Shown: positions 26,756-34,213 of the stretch, piece by piece
Layout: each line of letters begins with the position of its first letter
Numbering within the stretch: the first letter of the stretch is position 1
Assembly: GCF_000349945.1 (NCBI RefSeq)
Contig: NC_020548.1
Location: forward strand, 248,001-312,000
Direction: 5' to 3'
Origin: Azoarcus sp. KH32C
Lineage (GTDB): Bacteria; Pseudomonadota; Gammaproteobacteria; Burkholderiales; Rhodocyclaceae
Length of the DNA stretch: 64,000 nucleotides
Translations under genes and position numbers: made by a program
The notes under the pieces: generated by a model
Told to the model about the DNA's origin: nothing
Database searches by the model: none
What the model saw: the letters and a program-made list of their open reading frames with translations, nothing else

Positions 26756-28437
26756 GCGCCCGCTACAACTTCGCTGACCTGTTCGCTCCCGAGTTGCTCC
26801 AGACCGAAGCCCTCTCCCCGCCGCCATGGAAGGTGCTGCTGGTCGATGACGAGCCGGCGATTCGGGCAGTATTGCGCCTCGCGATGCAGGACATCGTCTT
26901 CGATGGACGCACACTTCATTTGCTGGAGGCCCGATCCGGCATCGAAGCCAGGGCCCGACTGGACGAACATCCAGACATCGCGCTCGTCCTGCTCGACGTC
27001 GTGATGGAAACAGAGCACGCCGGTCTCGACCTCGTGCGCCACATCCGTCAGGAACTTTCCAACCGCTGGATGCAGATCGTGCTCGTCACCGGTCAGCCCG
27101 GCTATGCGCCCCAACGCGCGGTGATTACCGACTACCAGATCGACGGCTATCGCCTCAAGTCGGAACTGACCGCCGACAAGATCTTTGTCTCGGTCTATGC
27201 CGCGCTGCGCACGCACCAGGCGATGCTTGATCTGGCGCAGCAGCGTCAGCAGTTGGCTCAGGTCAAAGTGGAACTCGAGCAGCACCGACGGCACCTGGAA
27301 ATGCTCGTCGAAAAACGGACCGCCGATCTTGCGGCGGCGACGAAGGCGGCGGAGGCTGCAAGAATCGATGCCGAACGGGCGAACAACAGCAAGTCCCGTT
27401 TCCTGGCCGCCGCCAGTCATGACCTGCGGCAGCCGCTTTCGGCCGTGAACCTCTACATCGATGTCCTTCGGGCCAAGAGCTCTGCCGCCGACCGGCCGCT
27501 GCTGGCCAATCTGAAGGAATGCGTCGGCAGCCTGAACGAACTGCTGACCGACCTGCTCGATCTGTCCAAGCTCGACGCGGGCGTCGTCACGCCGAGCATC
27601 GTCGATTTTCCCATCTCCGATGTCCTGAGCAATCTTCAGTCCGTCCACGCGCCCGATGCGCAGGTGAAAGGTTTGCGCCTGCGCTGCGTCAAATCCGGTG
27701 TGACAGTCCGCACCGACGCGGTCATGTTCCGGCGAATGCTCGCCAATCTGGTATCGAACGCGATCCGTTACACCGAACGCGGTACCGTGCTGATCGGCTG
27801 TCGGCGGCGGCAGGGGAAACTCTGGGTCGAGGTGTGGGATACCGGAATCGGGATTCCCGAGGACAAGACGAAGGAGATCTTCGAGGAGTTCAAGCAGCTC
27901 GACGAGGCGCGAACCCGCGGCAGCGGGCTGGGCCTCGCGATCGTCGACAAGTCGGCAAAGCTGCTTGGCCTCGGCGTCCGTGTGCGATCAACGCCCGGCC
28001 GGGGGTCGATGTTCGCGATCGAAGCGCCGCTCGGGATCCAGGCGAGCCAAGGCCCCCTGCCGCAACCCGGCCGCCGCTCGCTTCGCATCGCCCTGGTGGA
28101 AAACAACGAACAAGTTCGCCAGGCGCTCGAACTCGCATTGCAGGCGACCGGCCACCTAGTCGTGTCGGCTGCAGATTGCCGCTCGCTTCTCGCCCGGTTC
28201 GACTGCTGGTCGCCCGACGTCTTGATCTCGGATTACCGGCTGTCGAACGGGGAGACGGGATTCGACGTGATTACCCGCGTCAGGGCCAAGTTCGGCGAGG
28301 ATCTTCCGGCGGTTCTCATCACCGGCGATACCGATCCGAATCTGATCCGCAGCATGGCCGGTCGCGGCGTTGTCATTCAACACAAGCCCCTGCAGATCGA
28401 CGCCCTGCAAGCGTGCATCCAGGGCTTGGCCGGCTGA
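26752..28437 (+). CDS. Hybrid histidine kinase with N- and C-terminal receiver domains
   Basis: A 561-residue soluble protein arranged receiver, coiled coil, kinase, receiver. The first receiver has VDDEPAIR and phospho-acceptor Asp82 (VLLDVVME). The coiled coil covers about residues 155-215. The kinase has SHDLRQPLSAVN (His223), NLVSNAIRY, DTGIGIPED and GSGLGLAIVD. The last 120 residues form a second receiver (LISDYRLSNGETGFD, Asp494). No DNA-binding domain is present, so the output regulator must be elsewhere. It is translationally coupled to the preceding kinase and is its most likely phosphotransfer partner. Confidence 0.9.
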   Translation: MSARYNFADLFAPELLQTEALSPPPWKVLLVDDEPAIRAVLRLAMQDIVFDGRTLHLLEARSGIEARARLDEHPDIALVLLDVVMETEHAGLDLVRHIRQELSNRWMQIVLVTGQPGYAPQRAVITDYQIDGYRLKSELTADKIFVSVYAALRTHQAMLDLAQQRQQLAQVKVELEQHRRHLEMLVEKRTADLAAATKAAEAARIDAERANNSKSRFLAAASHDLRQPLSAVNLYIDVLRAKSSAADRPLLANLKECVGSLNELLTDLLDLSKLDAGVVTPSIVDFPISDVLSNLQSVHAPDAQVKGLRLRCVKSGVTVRTDAVMFRRMLANLVSNAIRYTERGTVLIGCRRRQGKLWVEVWDTGIGIPEDKTKEIFEEFKQLDEARTRGSGLGLAIVDKSAKLLGLGVRVRSTPGRGSMFAIEAPLGIQASQGPLPQPGRRSLRIALVENNEQVRQALELALQATGHLVVSAADCRSLLARFDCWSPDVLISDYRLSNGETGFDVITRVRAKFGEDLPAVLITGDTDPNLIRSMAGRGVVIQHKPLQIDALQACIQGLAG

Positions 28438-28512
28438 AGTCTGCGGTCGGCGGCGTTCGCCTGTCGGCATAGGTTGTGGACGGGATCTTATGCGCCCATA
28501 AACACGCTTATC

Positions 28513-28542
28513 TTGCTGCACTGCAGCATTTCCGCGTAATAT
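28513..28542 (+). promoter_or_regulatory. Putative sigma-70 promoter for the small exported protein
   Basis: TTGCTG at 28513-28518 and TAATAT at 28537-28542 are separated by 18 bases, within an AT-richer stretch unlike the surrounding GC-rich DNA. Transcription would begin about 90 bases before the ATG at 28639. The spacer contains the palindrome CTGCAG. Confidence 0.45.
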
Positions 28543-28638
28543 GTGCGGGTTCAAGATTGATTCCGCGGATAACAAGTGTGCTGCACAACGGCACGCCGCA
28601 ACCCCGGCCAACCTTTTATGACCTGAAAGGAGCCCACC

Positions 28639-28947
28639 ATGAAACTGAAACCCGCAATCGCACTCGGCACGGCTGTGCTGTTGGCCGTCAGCTTCGGCGC
28701 ATTGGCCGAGCCGGCCGAAGATACCGCGCCTTACGGCAAGCACCTGACCTCGATCGAGGCCGTCGCGAAGTCCCGTCCGGGATCGTTCGACGTCTATATC
28801 GATGCGCCGACGGGATTCGCCTTCGTCAACACCCCCGCCGGCTGGAAGTTCACGCGGAAGGTACAGGACGACTCGCCGGTGCTCGCCGAACTGCGACTCC
28901 GGCAGAGCGGCGAATTGCTGACGAGCGCAGCGCAGTCGCAGCAATAA
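28639..28947 (+). CDS. Small exported protein of unknown function
   Basis: A 102-residue protein with a clear signal peptide (MKLKPAIALGTAVLLAVSFGALA) and a mature part of about 79 residues without cysteines. An AAAGGAG ribosome site lies 9 bases before the ATG. It has its own promoter-like sequence and a strong terminator, so it is a single-gene unit. It is convergent with the methanol dehydrogenase cluster. I do not recognise the family. Features are a short hydrophilic periplasmic protein with one run YIDAPTGFAFVNTPAGWKF. Confidence 0.75.
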   Translation: MKLKPAIALGTAVLLAVSFGALAEPAEDTAPYGKHLTSIEAVAKSRPGSFDVYIDAPTGFAFVNTPAGWKFTRKVQDDSPVLAELRLRQSGELLTSAAQSQQ

Positions 28948-28950
28948 GAC

Positions 28951-28976
28951 AAAGGCCGCAATTGCGGCCTTTTTTC
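28951..28976 (+). terminator. Rho-independent terminator
   Basis: A perfect stem AAGGCCGCAATTGCGGCCTT is followed by a T run. It ends the small exported protein transcript and lies 15 bases before the stop codon of the convergent metallo-hydrolase gene. Confidence 0.9.
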
Positions 28977-28990
28977 CGTTCCGCCCTCGC

Positions 28991-29944
28991 CTACGGGCGC
29001 ACGGTTCGCGCCGCCGCATCGAATTCCGCGCGTTCGAGCGCCAGATACCGGTAATGCACGTTCTGCCGATGGACCTGCGGGTAGCCGGCCCATGTCGCGT
29101 ACGCCGGCATCGCGACGCCCTCCACCGCCTCCGATAGGCTCGCGCCGGCCGCATATCGTCGCCGCACTTCGGTATCGAGCTCGACAAGGTAGGCGCGTAG
29201 CGCCGTCGCGGCCTCGACGGCAACGACCGGCCCGTGGCCGGGGACGACCCGGTGTATCGGCAGTGCCGCGATGCGGTCGAGCGCGGCGATCCATGCGGTG
29301 ACGTCGGCGTCGCGCACGAGGGGCACCCGGCCGATGATGACGAGGCCGCCTGCGAACAGGATGCCGTTCGCGCGGTCGAGCACCGCGACGTCTCCAGGCG
29401 TGCTCGCCCAGCCGAAGTCGAGGAGTTCGACGCTGCGGCCACCGAGATCGATCGAGCGGTCCCCGGGAGCGAGCGGGTCCGGCCGCGGCACCCACGAGCC
29501 GGCCATCGCGTCGGCGCCGTGGGCCTCGACGAAGTGCTGCAGACAGATCGCGCAGCGTTGTGCGATGAGCTCCGCCGTACGGGCGTGGGCGACGACCGGG
29601 ATGCCGGCATCCTGCAGCGAGTTGGCACCGAACAGAAATTCCGGCAGGCCGTGGGAGATCAGCGCGAGCCGTAGGGGCCGGTCCGTCGCGCGGCGCGCCG
29701 CGGCGAGGGTTTCATGGCCCTGTCGGGCCGAGGCGCCGGTGTCGACGAGCAGCGCCGCATCCTGGCCGACGAGCAGGCCGACGTTTCCCGTATCCGCGTC
29801 GGGCGGAGCGGCCGCGGCGAGCGACGGGCCGGGCAGTACGAAGGCGCCGGGCGCGAGCGCGATAAACTCCGCGGCGTGGGCGCTTGCGGCGGACACCAGC
29901 ACAGCGACGGCAAGCAGCAGCCCGCCGAGCGCGGCCGCGCGCAC
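28991..29944 (-). CDS. Quinoprotein relay system metallo-hydrolase 1 (metallo-beta-lactamase fold)
   Basis: A 317-residue exported protein with a signal peptide ending SAASAHA and a metallo-beta-lactamase-type fold (NVGLLVGQDAALLVDTG, VVPGHGPVV). The metal motif that should read HxHxDH is SHGLPEF, so most zinc ligands of the first site are lost. It matches the SoxH-like proteins found with PQQ dehydrogenases and a SoxYZ-like carrier. The start is GTG at 29944, immediately after the carrier stop codon. It is the last gene of the xoxF cluster on this strand. Function in vivo is unknown. Confidence 0.85.
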   Translation of the reverse strand: MRAAALGGLLLAVAVLVSAASAHAAEFIALAPGAFVLPGPSLAAAAPPDADTGNVGLLVGQDAALLVDTGASARQGHETLAAARRATDRPLRLALISHGLPEFLFGANSLQDAGIPVVAHARTAELIAQRCAICLQHFVEAHGADAMAGSWVPRPDPLAPGDRSIDLGGRSVELLDFGWASTPGDVAVLDRANGILFAGGLVIIGRVPLVRDADVTAWIAALDRIAALPIHRVVPGHGPVVAVEAATALRAYLVELDTEVRRRYAAGASLSEAVEGVAMPAYATWAGYPQVHRQNVHYRYLALERAEFDAAARTVRP

Positions 29945-30763
29945 TCAGACTCCGTCGCGGCGGGGAGCGACCGGGACGCGGCTCTCGAATGTCCGGCCTT
30001 CGGTATCCACGACCTCGGCCGCGAGTTCGCCGTTGCCGCCGCCCTCGCTGCTGAACAGGAAGCGGAAACTCGGGTTTTCGCTGATCGAGAAGTCGACGTC
30101 GGCTTCGAGCACCGGCTGGCCGCGGTAGCGCACCGTCACCTGTCGCACGAAATGCGCCTTCGGATAGAGCCGCGTGATCTGGTCCATCGCGAGTCCCGAC
30201 GTGTTCGGGTGGCTGATCATCAGCTGCGCACGCCGCGGTTCGCCCGCGTCGTCGACCTTCAGCCTGATGCGCCCGAGGTTCGCGGCGGCGGCGACGGGAT
30301 CCTTGCCGGCGGGCGCCGAGCATCCGCCCGACGCCTTCACGAAACGCGTCGCCATGTGCAGCGAACCGTCTTCGAGTTCGGCGATCGCGCGCACATACCC
30401 GTACTGTTCGACGCGCACGCGCGTCTCGACATCGGCGCGCCCGCTCGCGGGCGCAAAGTGCAGGGTCGCCGCAAGCGGCGACGGATTGCCGTCGATGACG
30501 AGCCATACCGTCTTCACGCGCCGCGCGCTCGTCTGGTCGAGGCGGCTGCGCACGGAGAGCGGCACGATCGCCGCGTCCTCGGCGCGGGCCGGCGCCTCGA
30601 GCACGAGCGTACCCTCGTCCGCCGCGGCGATCGGCCGCGCTCCGAAGAGCGCCGGGCGCAGCCGTTGCCAGACGGCATTCGCTTCGGCGTCGTCGGGCGC
30701 CGCATACGCCGATCCGCTGCCGGCAGCAAAGGACAGGAGGATCCACAGCAAGGGGCCGAGCAT
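29945..30763 (-). CDS. Quinoprotein dehydrogenase-associated SoxYZ-like carrier
   Basis: A periplasmic carrier of about 272 residues. After a signal peptide (LLWILLSFAAGSGSAYA) comes a SoxY-like domain ending in the conserved cysteine motif KASGGCSAP. A SoxZ-like domain follows (RIRLKVDDAGEPRRAQLMISHPN). In sulfur oxidation SoxYZ carries intermediates on that cysteine. In quinoprotein clusters the cargo is unknown. The ATG at 30763 has a GGGAG site upstream; an in-frame ATG at 30778 would overlap the preceding gene by 10 bases. It is flanked by two metallo-hydrolases, the usual three-gene set. Confidence 0.87.
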   Translation of the reverse strand: MLGPLLWILLSFAAGSGSAYAAPDDAEANAVWQRLRPALFGARPIAAADEGTLVLEAPARAEDAAIVPLSVRSRLDQTSARRVKTVWLVIDGNPSPLAATLHFAPASGRADVETRVRVEQYGYVRAIAELEDGSLHMATRFVKASGGCSAPAGKDPVAAAANLGRIRLKVDDAGEPRRAQLMISHPNTSGLAMDQITRLYPKAHFVRQVTVRYRGQPVLEADVDFSISENPSFRFLFSSEGGGNGELAAEVVDTEGRTFESRVPVAPRRDGV

Positions 30764-30768
30764 CGTCG

Positions 30769-31728
30769 CTACTCCCATTCGAGCTCCGCATACGCGGCGG
30801 TGAGATTGCGCCGATGGTAGGTCTCCGCGAGCGCCCAGCCCTCGGCATCGGTCGGGTCGGCGGCGTCGACGGTTTCGCCGAGCGTCTTCCCGGCCGCGAT
30901 CGCCTCGCGGACGCGGGTCACGACCTGCCCGAGATAGCGCGATTGCGCATCGAGCGAGGCCGGCCAGGGTGGCGTAACACGGCCATGCCCGGGAATGACT
31001 CGCGACGCCGGCAGCTCGCGCAGCCGCGCGCCGACCTCAAGCCAGCCGTTGATGCTGCCGTCGACGGACGGGATGCGCTCGTCGAACAGCAGATCGCCGA
31101 GCCACAAGGTTCCGCTCGCCTCGTCGAACACCGTCAGGTCGTTATCCGTGTGCGCGGTCGGCCAGCGCTGCAGGAGCAGCGTGCGGCCCCCGAGATCGAG
31201 CCGCAAGTGATCCTCCACGAGCAGGTCCGGCGCGACAATACGGCTGCCGGCCGCGGCGTCGCCGAGCGCAGCGACGAGTGCCGCCTCATAGTGCGCGGCT
31301 CGTGCGGCAAGGGCTTCCGGCAGGCGTGCGGCGCCCACGAAGCGGGCGGCGCCGTCGGCGAACGCGGCGTTGCCGAAGACGTGATCCGGGTGCATGTGCG
31401 TGTTGATGACGTAGCACACCGGGCGGTCGGTCGTCCGGCGGACCGCGGCGGCGAGCGCCTGGCCGACCGGCAGACTCCCGCCGGTGTCGATGACCGCGAC
31501 GCATCGCTCGCCGACGATGAAGCCAACGTTCGCGATATCGCCGCCGTTCGCGCGCGACGTCTCCTCGTGACGGCCGACATGCACGAAGAGGCCGGGCGCG
31601 GCCTCGACGAGCTCGAACGGCGTGACGGCGCCGCCCTTGGCCGGCGCGAGCGCGGCGAGGGCGGCGCAGGCCCACGCCGCGAGGTGTCGCGCCGCCGGGA
31701 AGGCGCCGCGCCTCAGCTCATCAGGCAC
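30769..31728 (-). CDS. Quinoprotein relay system metallo-hydrolase 2
   Basis: A 319-residue metallo-beta-lactamase-fold protein with an intact zinc motif INTHMHPDHVFGN, the downstream TAHTDNDLTVFD and VIPGHGRVTPP. An N-terminal hydrophobic segment suggests export. The start is GTG at 31728, overlapping the upstream gene by 16 bases. It is paralogous to the protein at 28991-29944, but only this copy keeps the metal ligands. Probably acts on a thiol-linked intermediate of the SoxYZ-like carrier, by analogy with SoxH. Confidence 0.87.
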   Translation of the reverse strand: MPDELRRGAFPAARHLAAWACAALAALAPAKGGAVTPFELVEAAPGLFVHVGRHEETSRANGGDIANVGFIVGERCVAVIDTGGSLPVGQALAAAVRRTTDRPVCYVINTHMHPDHVFGNAAFADGAARFVGAARLPEALAARAAHYEAALVAALGDAAAGSRIVAPDLLVEDHLRLDLGGRTLLLQRWPTAHTDNDLTVFDEASGTLWLGDLLFDERIPSVDGSINGWLEVGARLRELPASRVIPGHGRVTPPWPASLDAQSRYLGQVVTRVREAIAAGKTLGETVDAADPTDAEGWALAETYHRRNLTAAYAELEWE

Positions 31729-32063
31729 GCCTTGCGCGCGTCCGCCTGGAGCGCGCGAAACTTGGACGCCATTTCCTTGCCGGCACCGTATGCGCGCATC
31801 GTCTCGCCACGCTCGCCGCCGATGCTCAGCGCGTTGGCCGAGGTCGAATACGCCACGTACTGATCATAGGAGATGCGCTGCGCGATCGTGTCGATCATGC
31901 AGGTGCACTTGTAGATGTTCTCCTGCGCCGGCCCATGGGCGTCGCGCGCGCAGCCGAGCACGTACTCGACGCGGTCGAGGGTCGGGAAGTCGTTCGCGGC
32001 GACGGCCGCCGGCGCCCAGGGCACCAGGCCGCAGGCGAGTGCGCAAAGCAGTTTCTTGATCAT
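31713..32063 (-). CDS. Small exported cysteine-containing protein, unknown
   Basis: A 116-residue protein with a signal peptide (MIKKLLCALACGLVPWAPAAVA). The mature part has four cysteines (GCARDA, YKCTCMID, KACLMS), which could form two disulfides. The rest is helical in character. It lies two bases after the preceding gene and overlaps the next one, so it belongs to the xoxFGJ transcript. I do not recognise a characterised family; its conserved place in a quinoprotein cluster suggests a periplasmic accessory role. Confidence 0.75.
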   Translation of the reverse strand: MIKKLLCALACGLVPWAPAAVAANDFPTLDRVEYVLGCARDAHGPAQENIYKCTCMIDTIAQRISYDQYVAYSTSANALSIGGERGETMRAYGAGKEMASKFRALQADARKACLMS

Positions 32064-32065
32064 CG

Positions 32066-32794
32066 CTATTTTCCCTCCGTCATGTAGCCCGGTGCCTGCC
32101 GCGGCCCTTCATCACCACCCTTGCCGCCGGCTTCGCTGCGAAGCGTCACGACTTCTTCGATCAGCGGCTGGCCGCCGGCCGCCGCGGCGACCTGCGTGCT
32201 CAGTTCGTACACGCCGCCGGGCACTTGTGGCGACAGCGTGAAACGATAGGTCTTGCCCCCCATTCCCCGCAGGCGCTCCTGCTCCGCGTCGGCGGCATAC
32301 GGGCGGATCTCCACGCGCGTCGCGGGCAGCGTCTTGCCGGCGTAGCTGACGACGACGTTCGATACTTGCGCGCCTTCGGCGAGCGCAAGCCGGATGCGGC
32401 GGCGGAAGTAGTTCTCCTGCCCGCCGAGCCGTCGGTGCATGTCCCGTACATCGGCCTCGAGGAAGTACAGGATCAGCGGATTGCTGGACGGGTGCTCGAC
32501 ATCGGGCAGCGCGAGATGCCGTTCGCCGTGCAGGTAGTCGACCTGCACGACACGCCCTTGGCCCTTGTCGCGGCGCGCGTTGAGGACTACCTCGTCATCG
32601 ACCTCCGGCTGGCCGGCCTCAGTGCGGCGGTAGCGGTAATGCAGGCTCGCCGTGGCCGGCAGGTTGTCGAGATGCGCGTCCTCGAACACCCTCCGCTCGG
32701 CCTCGGAGATCGGCGCAGTGTCGGCCGCGGTTACCGGTGCCGCCGCGACCAGCGCAGCGAGCAGCGGGATCGGCCACAGCAGGCGTCGCATCAT
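32066..32794 (-). CDS. Exported protein of quinoprotein cluster, unknown function
   Basis: A 242-residue protein with a signal peptide (RLLWPIPLLAALVAAAPVTA). The mature part begins ISEAERRVFEDAHLDNL and contains TASLHYRYRR and YFLEADVRDMHRRLGGQENYF. It has no cysteine, heme or membrane segment. The composition suggests a beta-rich soluble periplasmic protein. It sits 7 bases after xoxJ and 2 bases before the next gene, so co-expression with methanol dehydrogenase is likely. No function is assigned. Confidence 0.75.
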   Translation of the reverse strand: MMRRLLWPIPLLAALVAAAPVTAADTAPISEAERRVFEDAHLDNLPATASLHYRYRRTEAGQPEVDDEVVLNARRDKGQGRVVQVDYLHGERHLALPDVEHPSSNPLILYFLEADVRDMHRRLGGQENYFRRRIRLALAEGAQVSNVVVSYAGKTLPATRVEIRPYAADAEQERLRGMGGKTYRFTLSPQVPGGVYELSTQVAAAAGGQPLIEEVVTLRSEAGGKGGDEGPRQAPGYMTEGK

Positions 32795-32801
32795 CGTTCG
32801 G

Positions 32802-33719
32802 TCACCGCGACACCGCCGCCTGCCGCACGAGCTCGGGCGAGGCAAGCGGCAACACCACCGGCTGCGTGATCAGCGGCACCCCGTACTGCTTCAGGATGTT
32901 CGCGATCTCGGCCTGATTCTCTTCGATCAGCGTTTCGATCTGCTGCTTCCACGCCTTTTCGCCGAAGCGCACGCCCATCGCCATCTCGTAGTCGAACTTG
33001 ACGCCCGGCTCGGATGCGAGCGGCACCACGCGCAGCGCAATGTCCTTCGCCTGGCGCACCGTGTAGCTGCCGATCGGACCCCACATCACGGCGACGTCGA
33101 TCGCGCCGCTCGCGAGGTCACGCGCGATGAGTTCGCCGGGAACCTCGTCCGGATTCGGGTTCATCGTCTTGTACGGAACGCCGGAATCGACCAGGTTGTG
33201 ACGCGCGAGCCACGCGGAGCCGGGCGAGCGGTCGAACACGGCGATCTTGAGGCCAGCGAGCTTGTCCGGCGGCAGCGCGAGGAAATCCTCTTCGCTGCGC
33301 ACACCGTCGAGCCCCTTGCCGGGCGCGATCACCAGCACGTAGGTCGAACGGTAATAGGGTTTGGTCGGCAGCAGCTGGCCGAAGTCGGCCGGCACGCCCA
33401 TGACGATGTCACAGGGATAGTCCTTGCCCGGGAGCTTGTAGCGCAGCGTGTTGCGCACGAAGCCCAGCCGTTGCGGGAAGGTGTAGGTCTCGACCGGCAG
33501 GCCGAGCTTGGCGGCGAAGAGTGCGGCGATCTTGTCCTCGAAGCCCTCGCCGCGGGCATCGGTGAACGGGGGGTTGTTCGGATCCTTGCAGACGCGGAAG
33601 GCCTTGCGCGACGGGGCATCTTCGGCGGAGGCCGGCATCGCCGCACCACCGAGCGCAAACGCGAGGAGCAGGCACAGGCTGGCGCGCAGCCACGACCGGG
33701 ATGACGGTGAGCGCGTCAT
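32802..33719 (-). CDS. xoxJ: XoxJ, periplasmic solute-binding-like protein of methanol dehydrogenase
   Basis: A 305-residue family-3 solute-binding-like protein with a signal peptide (LCLLLAFALGGAAMPASA). The mature domain starts FRVCKDPNNPPFTDARGEGFEDKI (given in part) and contains DIVMGVPADF and AVMWGPIGSYTV. XoxJ/MxaJ proteins are proposed to help fold or activate the methanol dehydrogenase rather than import a solute; no ABC permease is present here. It follows the cytochrome gene by 4 bases. Confidence 0.9.
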   Translation of the reverse strand: MTRSPSSRSWLRASLCLLLAFALGGAAMPASAEDAPSRKAFRVCKDPNNPPFTDARGEGFEDKIAALFAAKLGLPVETYTFPQRLGFVRNTLRYKLPGKDYPCDIVMGVPADFGQLLPTKPYYRSTYVLVIAPGKGLDGVRSEEDFLALPPDKLAGLKIAVFDRSPGSAWLARHNLVDSGVPYKTMNPNPDEVPGELIARDLASGAIDVAVMWGPIGSYTVRQAKDIALRVVPLASEPGVKFDYEMAMGVRFGEKAWKQQIETLIEENQAEIANILKQYGVPLITQPVVLPLASPELVRQAAVSR

Positions 33720-33723
33720 GATG

Positions 33724-34122
33724 CTACTGCTCGATTTCGATGACTTTCGCGCGGGTGATCGCACCGTCCGACCGCCCCTTCAGGTAGGCGTAGAGCTGGT
33801 CGATGTGCTCGGACACCTTCGCATTTTCGCCGAAGCTCGGCATGCCCTTGGCCATGCGCCCGCCGAGTACGGTCGTCTTGAATTCCTCGGGCGTCAGCAC
33901 CTTCAAACGCTCGATCAGCGACGGACCGACGAGGCCTTCCTGATTCGGACCATGGCAGCGGTCGCACGCCGCCGAGCGCCAGGTACGGAAGCCCTGCATC
34001 GTGTTCGCGTCGACCTTGTAGCCTTCGACGACCGTATACAGCGGGCCTTCGCTCAGCGCCGTCGCAGGCACCGCTACGCTCGCCATCAATACCGCCAAGG
34101 AACAAAAAATTGCGGGTTTCAT
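33724..34122 (-). CDS. xoxG: XoxG-like cytochrome c, electron acceptor of XoxF
   Basis: A 132-residue periplasmic c-type cytochrome. After the signal peptide (IFCSLAVLMASVAVPATA) there is one heme site CDRCH, a proline loop NQEGLVGPSL, and a probable distal methionine in AKGMPSFGEN. It is encoded directly downstream of xoxF and upstream of xoxJ, the standard xoxFGJ order. It would take electrons from the PQQ of XoxF. It is smaller than many XoxG proteins, so identity as the physiological acceptor rests mainly on gene position. Confidence 0.87.
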   Translation of the reverse strand: MKPAIFCSLAVLMASVAVPATALSEGPLYTVVEGYKVDANTMQGFRTWRSAACDRCHGPNQEGLVGPSLIERLKVLTPEEFKTTVLGGRMAKGMPSFGENAKVSEHIDQLYAYLKGRSDGAITRAKVIEIEQ

Positions 34123-34213
34123 CGACTGTCTCCTCCGGTGTCGAAGTGTTTGCGCCCTGCCTGCCCCGCATCCGCGGGGCAGACGGGCGTCTGGTTTGCC
34201 TAGTGAAACCGCC

